From the NCBI RefSeq assembly GCF_038502225.1, contig NC_091368.1, forward strand, positions 20,718,164 to 20,782,163: a DNA stretch of 64,000 nt, given 5' to 3'. The position numbers were made by a program, and so were the translations under genes. Of the stretch, positions 53,675 to 64,000 are shown piece by piece (the first letter of the stretch is position 1; each line of letters begins with the position of its first letter). The stretch comes from Cherax quadricarinatus (lineage: Eukaryota > Arthropoda > Malacostraca > Decapoda > Parastacidae). Under the pieces are notes generated by a model. It made no database searches, was not told the origin of the DNA, and saw only the letters and a program-made list of their open reading frames with translations.

Positions 53675-54707
53675 TGTGGAGAAATTTTCTCCAGAAGGGG
53701 AGTATCAGCCCTCTTCAGTCTCTTTCAGCCCTGAGGGGCCCAGCCCTCTCAGAAGGGGCAAGCATCTTGTTTACTGCTACAGCAAGTAATTGATCCCAGA
53801 TGCAGTACCAGTATGCGACGTGTGGTCAAGCGACCGACGCTCCTTGCAAGACTCCAGTGTTGCAAAGTGTAGTTTAATAAAAGACAGTCCATCTCTTACC
53901 TTAGCAGGACAATTAAGGAAAATCCTGCTCCCACTTTATTACCTTGGTATAGATAGTGTACATTGTTGTCTATGCTTAAGACAGCAAGAATCAAGCATTC
54001 TGCTTTGCTTCATGAAGGAAGTGGCAAGGAAGCAATAGCACTAGGTCAGCTTTTCCTTCATGTTCTAGGGACATTGGAGCGGCATAGGACGCTGTGAGGT
54101 CAGATTACTTTTCACCCTACTGGGAGTCATACTGACGCCAGGATAACCAACAAAGAACACTGATCCGTGCGTTAGTGTGAACAAAGTGTCTTACAAAACA
54201 CGATAAACACTTACAGAGAAGTGTGATCAACTTCTTTAGTGATATGGTGTGAACAATTACTGATGAACAGTGTAACAATGAGTGTTGGAATCCAACAGAG
54301 TGTAGTGTGACATTCTTCAAAGAACACTATTCTTCAATCAACTCATCGGATATCCGGGCATAACTATGGGTCAGATACATATACCCAGGTAAGTGTTCTA
54401 ACTCGTGATGTACTACTATTGACTGCACAGTTGAGTATAAATTACGAGTTAGTCACTTATTAAAAACCCCGGTGATAAGTGGACCTTTGAGTCAACACAC
54501 TTAAGTTTGTCAGCAATCACTGAATGAAATATGTTGACATAACACCCCCTAGGGGTAAATTATTAACATAATATAATCTACTACAGCCCGTTGAGAAGTG
54601 ACTTCGACAGCTTCTCGAGACCTCGCCATGAGGTCATGAGCTGTCTTATCAGCTAAGTACTCCCTATATTTAATCTTTAACCTTAGCTGGTAAACCATTT
54701 CTCAACA
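53675..54707 (+). mobile_element. Solo BEL/Pao LTR of a divergent subfamily
   Basis: 1,033 bp from TGTGGAG to CTCAACA. The first half (ccagaaggggagtatcagcc, cagcaagtaattgatcc, ttagcaggacaattaaggaa) and last part (cataacaccccctaggggta) match the other LTRs. The segment about 54250-54480 is unrelated to theirs and lacks the AATAAA site. No BEL internal sequence is on either side, consistent with a solo LTR. I see no matching 4-6 bp target duplication. Confidence 0.88.
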
Positions 54708-54890
54708 CTTCCTGAAGCCATTTGAATATATATAAAACCTTTTGATGTAATGCATTGTTTACCAACATCAGCTGTTAGGTCCTCTTTTGGAGACATACTT
54801 AATAAAAAGAGTATTGTCAAGAGCATTTACCACATACCCATCAAATTAATACACTCAGTTTAAAGCTCTGAATTGGTTGAGCGCTGTCAG
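54708..54890. other. Short spacer
   Basis: AT-rich, nothing recognisable. Confidence 0.4.
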
Positions 54891-54914
54891 GATCTTGAGA
54901 TATAAATCGTAATG

Positions 54915-55085
54915 AAGGTTAGCCTATGCTAAAGGTAGTCTATGCTAACCTTCTTATGGTGTAGAAATATCACTAGTTGGAAGAATCTTACTGTAGCTAA
55001 CTGGTCCACTGGTTAACGCTTCAGTCTGGAGTGTTGTGACTCTGATCGCGGGTTCTAACCCCACCCGTGGTGTGGTTTGGTTAAT
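54915..55085 (+). mobile_element. tRNA-derived SINE copy, single orientation
   Basis: Related to the right arm of the foldback SINE at 27047-27197: tgctaaccttcttatggtgt, gtagaaatatcactagttgg, A-box-like tagctaactggtccactggt (54994-55013), B-box-like ggttctaaccc (55051-55061) and gtggtgtggttt. It has accumulated more changes than the arms at 26811-27197. No inverted partner is present. Confidence 0.8.
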
Positions 55086-55193
55086 TTAGTGTTTCATGTG
55101 TAGGATAAATATACAGAAAGAAATGAGTCTGCTGAAACTATGCTCATTGACAGGAGAATCATGTTTAGTTTTTTAATTTAAGACTGCTTTCAT

Positions 55194-55260
55194 AGGAGGC
55201 CTGGTCACAGACCGGGCCGCGGGGGCATTGACCCCCGAAACTCTCTCCAGGTCTCTCCAG
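55194..55260 (+). mobile_element. 3'-end fragment of a LINE family (plus strand)
   Basis: ggaggcctggtcacagaccg, then gggccgcgggggcattgacc, matching the tail of the LINE at 35943-36595 and the fragment at 29131-29205. Terminal piece only. Confidence 0.75.
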
Positions 55261-55275
55261 ATAGCCTCATTGAAA

Positions 55276-55505
55276 TAACACAAAAAAAGGCACAATACCG
55301 TGACTAGAACTGCGCATGTGTCTTAATTTCATCTTGTTGGTATTATATACCATTCTTGTACTACTACTACTACTACCACCACCACCTCTTCCTGCCTATA
55401 TATAGCCGTCCTGCTCCACTTCTGGTTAGTGTGATTTTGTAAATGGTCCAAGTCGGACCGAAACGTCGTCGTAGCTTCTCTCTTTTATGTGCGGGTTATT
55501 TGTGT
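55276..55505. mobile_element. Small palindromic repeat (MITE-like)
   Basis: Left side ggcacaataccgtgactaga. Right side, on the minus strand, shows the family's acaaataacccgcacataaa, acgacgacgtttcggtccga, cttggaccatttacaaaatc. The middle has a (cta)n/(acc)n triplet tract (55360-55390). In related pieces at 6918 and 53189 the ggcacaatacc end precedes the acaaataaccc part, so the full unit probably has ggcacaata-type inverted ends with the right one missing here. Non-coding; class inferred. Confidence 0.55.
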
Positions 55506-55847
55506 ACCGCAATGAAAAATAACTAACTAAAAAGAATGAACTCAGAAGACACGTAAAGTCTTGAGCAGAGGCAGAGACTGAAGAATAAAACTGTAAGAAT
55601 TAAATTCCACAACAGCGAAGAACATAAAAAAATGGTAATGTATAGCATGAAAAGTTAATTAAGAATTATGAACTAAACAAACATAGGAGAGAAAAGAATC
55701 GTGAATGAAGGATAACTATGAAAACAGACAGCGTTGAAGAACAAGAGAAAGAAAAAGGCCAATAACGGCCGGCGCCTGATGAAGTAGAGCAGTATCATGA
55801 GTCAGTGTTGATGACACTTCCAACCGTCAGTAATGACCCAGGTCCAC
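55506..55847. other. Unique-looking flank of the 24-bp array
   Basis: A-rich sequence without a gene. The last 50 bases (gtcagtgttgatgacacttc) share gatgac words with the array that follows, and may be its origin. Confidence 0.5.
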
Positions 55848-58800
55848 TTGATGACTCTCCTTGCTCGCTGCTTGATGACTCTCCTTGCTCGCCGCTTGAT
55901 GACTCTCCTTGCTCGCCGCTTGATGACTCTCCTTGCTCGCCGCTTGATGACTCTCCTTGCTCGCTGCTTGATGACTCTCCTTGCTCGCCGCTTGATGACT
56001 CTCCTTGCTCGCTGCTTGATGACTCTCCTTGCTCGCTGCTTGATGACTCTCCTTGCTCGCCGCTTGATGACTCTCCTTGCTCGCCGCTTGATGACTCTCC
56101 TTGCTCGCCGCTTGATGACTCTCCTTGCTCGCCGCTTGATGACTCTCCTTGCTCGCCGCTTGATGACTCTCCCTGCTCGCCGCTTGATGACTCTCCTTGC
56201 TCGCTGCTTGATGACTCTCCTTGCTCGCTGCTTGATGACTCTCCTTGCTCGCCGCTTGATGACTCTCCTTGCTCGTTGTTTGATAACTCTCCTTGCTCGC
56301 TGCTTGATGACTCTCCTTGCTCGTCGCTTGATGACTCTCCTTGCTCGCTGCTTGATGACTCTCCTTGCTCGGTGCTTGATGATTTTCCTTGCTCGCTGCT
56401 TGATGACTCTCCCTGCTCGCTGCTTGATGACTCTCCTTGCTCGCTGCTTGATGACTCCTTGCTCGCTGCTTGATGACTCTCCTTGCTCGCTGCTTGATGA
56501 CTCTCCTTGCTCGCTGCTTGATGACTCCTTGCTCGCTGCTTGATGACTCTCCTTGCTCGCTGTTTGATGACTCTCCCTGCTCGCTGCTTGATGACTCTCC
56601 TTGCTCGCTGCTTGATGACTCTCCTTGCTCGCTGCTTGATGACTCTCCTTGCTCGCCGCTTGATGACTCTCCATGCTCGCCCCTTGATGATTCTCCCTGC
56701 TCGCTGCTTGATGACTCTCCCTGCTCTCTGCTTGATGACTCTCCTTGCTCGCCGCTTGATGACTCTCCCTGTTCGCTGCTTGATGACTCTCCCTGCTCGC
56801 TGCTTGATGACTTTCCTTGCTCGCCGCTTGATGACTCTCCCTGCTCGCTGCTTGATGACTCTCCTTGCCCGCCGCTTGATGACTCTCCTTGCTCGCTGCT
56901 TGATGACTCTCCTTGCTCGCCGTTTGATGACTCTCCTTGCTCGCTGCTTAATGACTCTCCTTGCTCTGCGTTTGATGACTCTCCTTGCTCGCTGCTTGAT
57001 GACTCTCCTTGCTCGCTGCATGATGACTCTCCTTGCTCGCCGCTTGATGACTCTCCTTGCTCGCCACTTGATGACTCTCCTTGCTTGCTGCTTGATGACT
57101 CCTTGCTTGCTGCTTGATGACTCTCCTTGCTTGCTGCTTGATGACTCTCCCTGCTCGCTGCTTGATGACTCTCCTTGCTTGCTGCTTGATGACTCTCCCT
57201 GCTCGCTGCTTGATGACTCTCCTTGCTCGCTGCTTGATGACTCTCCTTGCTTGCTGCTTGATGACTCTTCTTGCTCGCCGCTTGATGACTCTCCTTCCTC
57301 GCTGCTTGACTACTCTCCTTGCTCGCCACTTGATGACTCTCCTTGCTCGCCGCTTGATGACTCTCCTTGCTCACTGCTTGATGACTCTCCTTGCTCGCCA
57401 CTTGATGACTCTCCCTGCTCGCTGCTTGATGACTCTCCTTGCTCGCTGCTTGATGACTCTCCTTGCTCGTCACTTGATGACTCTCCTTGCTCGCCGCTTG
57501 AGGACTCTCCTTGCTCGCTGCTTGATGACTCTCCTTGCTCGTCACTTGATGACTCTCCTTGCTCGCCGCTTGATGACTCTCCTTGCTCGTCGCTTGATGA
57601 CTCTCCTTCCTCGCTGCTTGATGACTCTCCTTCCTCGCTGCTTGATGACTCTCCTTGTTCGTCACTTGACTCTCCTTGCTCGCCGCTTGATGACTCTCCT
57701 TGCTCGCCGCTTGATGACTCTCCTTCCTCGCTGCTTGATGACTCTCCTTGCTCGTCACTTGATGACTCTCCTTTCTCGCCGCTTGATGACTCTCCTTGCT
57801 CGCCGCTTGATGACTCTCCTTCCTCGCTGCTTGATGACTCTCCTTGCTCGCCGCTTGATGACTCTCCTTGCTCGCCGCTTGATGACTCTCCCTGCTCGCT
57901 GCTTGATGACTCTCCTTGCTTGCTGCTTGATGACTCTCCCTGCTCGCTGCTTGATGACTCTCCTTGCTTGCTGCTTGATGACTCTCCCTGCTCGCTGCTT
58001 GATGACTCTCCCTGCTCTCTGCTTGATGACTCTCCTTGCTCGCCGCTTGATGACTCTCCCTGCTCGCTGCTTGATGGCTCTCCCTGCTCGCTGCTTGATG
58101 ACTCTCCCTGCTCGCTGCTTGATGACTCTCCTTGCTCGCCGCTTGATGACTCTCCCTGCTCGCTGCTTGATGACCCTCCTTGCTCGACGCTTGATGACTC
58201 TCCTTGCTCGCTGCTTGATGACTCTCCTTGCTCGCCGTTTGATGACTCTCCTTGCTCGCTGCTTAATGACTCTCCTTGCTCGCCGTTTGATGACTCTCCT
58301 TGCTCGCTGCTTGATGATTCTCCTTGCTTGCTGTTTGATGACTCTCCCTGCTCGCTGCTTGATGACTCTCCTTGCTTGCTGCTTGATGACTCTCCCTGCT
58401 CGCTGCTTGATGACTCTCCTTGCTCGCCGCTTGATGACTATCCTTGCTCGCCACTTGATGACTCCCTGCTCGCTGCTTGATGACTCTCCCTGCTCGCTGC
58501 TTGATGACTCTCCTTGCTCGCCACTTGATGACTCTCCTTGCTCTCATTTAATGACTCCTTTCTCGCTGCTTGATGACTCTCCCTGCTCGCTGCTTGATGA
58601 CTCTCCTTGCTCGCTGCTTGATGACTCTCCCTGCTCGCTGCTTGATGACTCTCCCTGCTCGCTGCTTGATGACTCTCCTTGCTCGCCGCTTGATGACTCT
58701 CCCTGCTCGCCGCTTGATGACTCTCCTTGCTCGCCGCTTGATGACTATCCTTGCTCGCCACTTGATGACTCTCCTTGCTCGCTGCTTGATGACTCTCCCT

Positions 58801-61800
58801 GCTCGCTGCTTGATGACTCTCCCTGCTCGCTGCTTGATGACTCTCCCTGCTCGCTGCTTGATGACTCTCCTTGCTCGCTGCTTGATGACTCTCCTTGCTC
58901 GCTGCTTGATGACTCTCCCTGCTCGCTGCTTGATGACTCTCCTTGCTCGCTGCTTGATGACTCTCCTTGCTCGCTGCTTGATGACTCTCCCTGCTGCTCT
59001 TGCTCTCCTTGCTTTGATGACTCTCCTTGCTCTCATTTAATGACTCCCTGCTCGCTGCTTGATGACTCTCCTTGCTCGCTGCTTGATGACTCTCCCTGCT
59101 CGCTGCTTGATGACTCTCCTTGCTCGCTGCTTGATGACTCTCCCTGCTCGCTGCTTGATGACTCTCCTTGCTCGCTGCTTGATGACTCTCCTTGCTCGCT
59201 GCTTGATGACTCTCCCTGCTCGCTGCTTGATGACTCTCCCTGCTCGCTGCTTGATGACTCTCCCTGCTCGCTGCTTGATGACTCTCCTTGCTCGCCGCTT
59301 GATGACTCTCCCTGCTCGTCGCTTGATGACTCTCCCTGCTCGCCGCATGATGACTCTTATTGCTCGCCACTTGATGACTCTCCTTGCTCGCCACTTGGTA
59401 ACTCTCATTGCTCACCACTTGATGACTCTCCTTGCTCGCCACTTGATGACTCTCCTTGCTCGCCACTTGGTAACTCTCATTGCTCGCTGCTTGATAACTC
59501 TCCTTGCTCGCCGCTTGATGACTCTCCTCGCTCGCCGCTTGATGACTCTTCTTGTTCGCTGCTTGATGACTCTCCTTGCTCGCCGCTTGATGACTCTCCT
59601 TGCTCGCCGCTTGATGACTCCCTGCTCGCTGCTTGATGACTCTCCCTGCTCGCTGCTTGATGACTCCCTGCTCGCTGCTTGATGACTCTCCTTGCTCGCT
59701 GCTTGATGACTCTCCCTGCTCGCTGCTTGATGACTCTCCTTGCTCGCCGCTTGATGACTCTCCTTGCTCTCATTTAATGACTCCTTTCTCGCTGCTTGAT
59801 GACTCTCCTTGCTCGCCGCTTGATGACTCTCCTTGCTCTCATTTAATGACTCCTTTCCCGCCGCTTGATGACTCTCCTTGCTCTCATTTAATGACTCCTT
59901 TCTCGCTGCTTGATAACTCTCCTTGCTCGCCGCTTGATGACTCTCCTTGCTCGCTGCTTGATGACTCTCCTTGCTCGCTGCTTGATGACTCTCCTTGCTC
60001 GCTGCTTGATGACTCTCCTTGCTCGCTGCTTGATGACTCTCCTTGCTCGCTGCTTGATGACTCTCCTTGCTCGCCGCTTGATGACTCTCCTTGCTCGCTG
60101 CTTGATGACTCTCCCTGCTCGCTGCTTGATGACTCTCCCTGCTCGCTGCTTGATGACTCTCCTTGCTCGCCGCTTGATGACTCTCCTTGCTCGCTGCTTG
60201 ATGACTCTCCTTGCTCGCTGCTTGATGACTCTCCTTGCTCGCTGCTTGATGACTCTCCCTGCTCGCTGCTTGATGACTCTCCCTGCTCGCTGCTTGATGA
60301 CTCTCCCTGCTCGCTGCTTGATGACTCTCCTTGCTCGCTGCTTGATGACTCTCCCTGCTCACTGCTTGATGACTCTCCCTGCTCACTGCTTGATAACTCT
60401 CCCTGCTCACTGCTTGATAACTCTCCTTGCTCGCTGCTTGATGACTCTCCTTGCTCGCTGCTTGATGACTCTCCCTGCTCGCTGCTTGATGACTCTCCTT
60501 GCTCGCTGCTTGATGACTCTCCCTGCTCGCTGCTTGATGACTCTCCTTGCTCGCTGCTTGATGACTCTCCTTGCTCGCTGCTTGATGACTCTCCCTGCTC
60601 GCTGCTTGATGACTCTCCTTGCTCGCTGCTTGATGACTCTCCTTGCTCGCTGCTTGATGACTCTCCTTGCTCGCTGCTTGATGACTCTCCTTGCTCGCTG
60701 CTTGATGACTCTCCTTGCTCGCTGCTTGATGACTCTCCTTGCTCGCCGCTTGATGACTCTCCCTGCTCGCTGCTTGATGACTCTCCTTGCTCGCTGCTTG
60801 ATGACTCCCTGCTCGCTGCTTGATGACTCTCCTTGCTCGCTGCTTGATGATGACTCTGATGACTCTCCCTGCTCGCTGCTTGATGACTCTCCTTGCTCGC
60901 TGCTTGATGACTCTCCCTGCTCGCTGCTTGATGACTCTCCCTGCTCGCTGCTTGATGACTCTCCCTGCTCGCTGCTTGATGACTCTCCTTGCTCGCTGCT
61001 TGATGACTCTCCTTGCTCGCCGCTTGATGACTCTCCTTGCTCGCTGCTTGATGACTCTCCTTGCTCGCCGCTTGATGACTCTCCCTGCTCGCTGCTTGAT
61101 GACTCTCCTTGCTTGCTGCTTGATGACTCTCCTTGCTCGCTGCTTCCTTGCTCGCCGCTTGATGACTCTCCTTGCTCGCTGCTTGATGACTCTCCTTGCT
61201 CGCTGCTTGATGACTCTCCTTGCTCGCTGCTTGATGACTCTCCTTGCTCGCCACTTGATGACTCTCCTTGCTCGCTGCTTGATGACTCTCCTTGCTCGCT
61301 GCTTGATGACTCTCCTTGCTCGCTGCTTGATGACTCTCCTTGCTCGCCACTTGATGACTCTCCTTGCTCGACGCTTGATGACTTTCCTTCCTCGACGCTT
61401 GATGACTTTCCTTGCTCGCTGCTTGATGACTCCCCTTGCTCGTCACTTGATGACTCTCCTTGCTCGCCGCTTGATGACTCTCCTTGCTCGCCGCTTGATG
61501 ACTCTCCTTGCTCGCCGCTTGATGACTCTCCCTGCTCGCTGCTTGATGAGTCTCCTTGCTCGCTGCTTGATGACTCTCCTTGCTCGTCACTTGATGACTC
61601 TCCATGCTCGCCGCTTGATGACTCTCCTTGCTCGCCGCTTGATGACTCTCCTTGCTCACTGCTTGATGACTCTCCTTGCTCGACACTTGATGACTCTCCC
61701 TGCTCGCTGCTTGATGACTCTCCTTGCTCGCCGCTTGATGACTCTCCCTGCTCGCTGCTTGATGACTCTCCTTGCTCGCTGCTTGATGACTCTCCTTGCT

Positions 61801-64000
61801 CGTCACTTGATGACTTTCCTTGCTCGCCGCTTGATGACTCTCCTTGCTCGCTGCTTGATAACTTTCCTTGCTCGCTGCTTGATGACTCTCCTTCCTCGCT
61901 GCTTGATGACTCTCCTTGCTCGTCACTTGATGACTCTCCTTGCTCGCCGCTTGATGACTCTCCTTGCTCGTCGCTTGATGACTCTCCTTCCTCGCTGCTT
62001 GATGACTCTCCTTGCTCGTCACTTGACTCTCCTTGCTCGCCGCTTGATGACTCTCCTTGCTCGCCGCTTGATGACTCTCCTTCCTCGCTGCTTGATGACT
62101 CCCCTTGCTCGTCACTTGATGACTCTCCTTGCTCGCCGCTTGATGACTCTCCTTGCTCGCCGCTTGATGACTCTCCTTGCTCGCCGCTTGATGACTCTCC
62201 CTGCTCGCTGCTTGATGAGTCTCCTTGCTCGCTGCTTGATGACTCTCCTTGCTCGTCACTTGATGACTCTCCATGCTCGCCGCTTGATGACTCTAAATGC
62301 TCGCTGCTTGATAACTTTCCTTGCTCGTCACTTGATGACTCTCCTTGCTCGCCGCTTGATGACTCTCCTTGCTCGTCGCTTGATGACTCTCCTTCCTCGC
62401 TGCTTGATGACTCTCCTTGCTCGTCACTTGACTCTCCTTGCTCGCCGCTTGATGACTCTCCTTGCTCGCCGCTTGATGACTCTCCTTCCTCGCTGCTTGA
62501 TGACTCTCCTTGCTCGTCACTTGATGACTCTCCTTGCTCGCCGCTTGATGACTCTCCATGCTCGCCGCTTGATGACTCTCCTTGCTCGCCGCTTGATGAC
62601 TCTCCTTGCTCGCCGCTTGATGACTCTCCTTGCTCGCCGCTTGATGACTCTCCCTGCTCGCTGCTTGATGACTCTCCTTGCTTGCTGCTTGACGACTCTC
62701 CCTGCTCGCTGCTTGATGACTCTCCTTGCTCGCTGCTTGATGACTCTCCTTGCTTGCTGCTTGATGACTCTTCTTGCTCGCCCCTTGATGACTCTCCTTC
62801 CTCGCTGCTTGATGACTCTCCTTGCTCGCCACTTGATGACTCTCCTTGCTCGCCGCTTGATGACTCTCCTTGCTCACTGCTTGATGACTCTCCTTGCTCG
62901 CCATTTGATGACTCTCCCTGCTCGCTGCTTGATGACTCTCCTTGCTCGCCGCTTGATGACTCTCCCTGCTCGCTGCTTGATGACTGTCCTTGCTCGCTGC
63001 TTGATGACTCTCCTTGCTTGTCACCTGATGACTCTCCTTGCTCGCCGCTTGATGACTCTCCTTGCTCGCTGCTTGATAACTTTCCTTGCTCGCTGCTTGA
63101 TGACTCTCCTTCCTCGCTGCTTGATGACTCTCCTTGCTCGTCACTTGATGACTCCAATTGCTCGCCGCTTGATGACTCTCCTTGCTCGCCGCTTGATGAC
63201 TCTCCTTCCTCGCTGCTTGATGACTCTCCTTCCTCACTGCTTGATGACTCTCCTTGCTCGTCACTTGATGACTCTCCTTGCTCGCCGCTTGATGACTCTC
63301 CTTGCTCGCCGCTTGATGACTCTCCTTCATCGCTGCTTGATGACTCTCCTTGCTCGTCACTTGATGACTCTCCTTGCTCGCCGCTTGATGACTCTCCTTG
63401 CTCGCAGCTTGATGACTCTCCTTGCTCGCCGCTTGATGACTCTCCTTGCTCGCCGCTTGATGACTCTCCTTGCTCGCCGCTTGATGTCTCTTCTCGCTCG
63501 CTGCTTGATGACTCTCCTTGCTCGCCGCTTGATGACTCTCCTTGCTCGCCGCTTGATGACTCTCCTTGCTCGCTGCTTGATGACTCTCCTTGCTCGCCGC
63601 TTGATGACTCTCCTTGCTCGCTGCTTGATGACTCTCCTTGCTCGCTGTTTGATAACTCTCCTTACTCGCCGCTTGATGACTCTCCTTGCTCGCTGCTTGA
63701 TGACTCTCCCTGCTCGCTGCTTGATGACTCTCCTTGCTCGCTGCTTGAGGACTCTCCCTGCTCGCTGCTTGATGACTCGCCTTGCTCGCTGTTTGATAAC
63801 TCTCCTTGCTCGCTGCTTGATAACTCTCCCTGCTCGCCGCTTGATGACTCTCCTTGCTCGCCGCTTGATGACTCCCTGCTCGCTGCTTGATGACTCTCCC
63901 TGCTCGCTGTTTGATGACTCTCCTTGCTCGCTGCTTGATGACTCTTACTGCTCGCTGCTTCAGGACTCTCTTTGCTCGCCGCTTGATGACTCTCCTTGCT
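55848..64000 (+). repeat. 24-bp minisatellite, about 340 units, continues past the window
   Basis: Units of cttgatgactctccttgctc plus gctg or gccg. Because 24 is divisible by three and the unit has stops in only one of six frames, five frames stay open for hundreds of codons (repeating DDSPCSLL, MTLLARCL, AASKESHQ, QRARRVIK, SEQGESSS). I treat none of these as genes: there is no non-repetitive domain, no signal, and frame-changing 21- or 22-bp units occur (near 56455, 57110, 58465, 59615, 60815). The common substitutions fall on the two CpG sites (CGCCGC, CGCTGC, CGCCAC) and on cct/ccc. A variant containing ctctcatttaatgactcc recurs at 58541, 59030, 59767, 59836 and 59881, and a run with gtcac/gtcgc/ttcctc units recurs near 57470, 61800, 62330 and 63130. 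Both reveal higher-order duplications. Confidence 0.97.

Noticed and set aside
55795..63890. Very long open frames on both strands (up to 1,326 codons) as repetitive proteins
   Set aside because: They are overlapping frames of one 24-bp unit with no stop in five frames. There is no unique domain, signal peptide or codon-position bias visible, and each strand has competing frames.

Overview
The window looks like repeat-rich, gene-poor DNA from an invertebrate animal. I infer a decapod crustacean, because several tails and dispersed repeats resemble families I remember as abundant in crayfish, shrimp and crab sequence; no search was possible. I found no host gene that I can defend. Nearly every stretch with protein similarity is a broken transposable element, and most of the longest open frames are by-products of tandem repeats.

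Layout. 1-6845: three CR1-like LINE remnants, two of which appear to be halves of one copy separated by a 2.1-kb inversion. 6846-11345: AT-rich spacer with three short-period tandem arrays (34/35, 35 and 32 bp). 12079-14572: a 77-bp satellite. 15190-25890: a 28-bp minisatellite that changes orientation several times and is interrupted by a 522-bp palindromic repeat and a roughly 3-kb CR1-like LINE. 26811-27228: a foldback tRNA-derived SINE with a clean target-site duplication. 29868-35424: a CR1-like LINE split by an almost complete 4.8-kb Jockey-type element. 35943-36595: the 3' end of another LINE.

37068-42265: a Tc1/mariner transposase relic split by 4.4 kb of LTR-retrotransposon gag-protease sequence. 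42282-49289: tandem BEL/Pao derivatives sharing LTRs, whose internal deletions are largely complementary. 49300-51790: a decayed LINE whose C-terminal region resembles a zinc knuckle plus restriction-like endonuclease. 52110-55505: an AT microsatellite, an inverted repeat pair, a solo BEL LTR, a SINE and a small palindromic repeat. 55848-64000: a 24-bp minisatellite that runs off the window.

There is no functional pathway here. The parts relate to each other through their history: nested insertions, an inversion, internal deletions and satellite amplification. I saw no convincing new biological system. The most informative items are the inversion, the Jockey-in-CR1 nesting, the foldback SINE, the complementary BEL deletions and the orientation-switching minisatellite.
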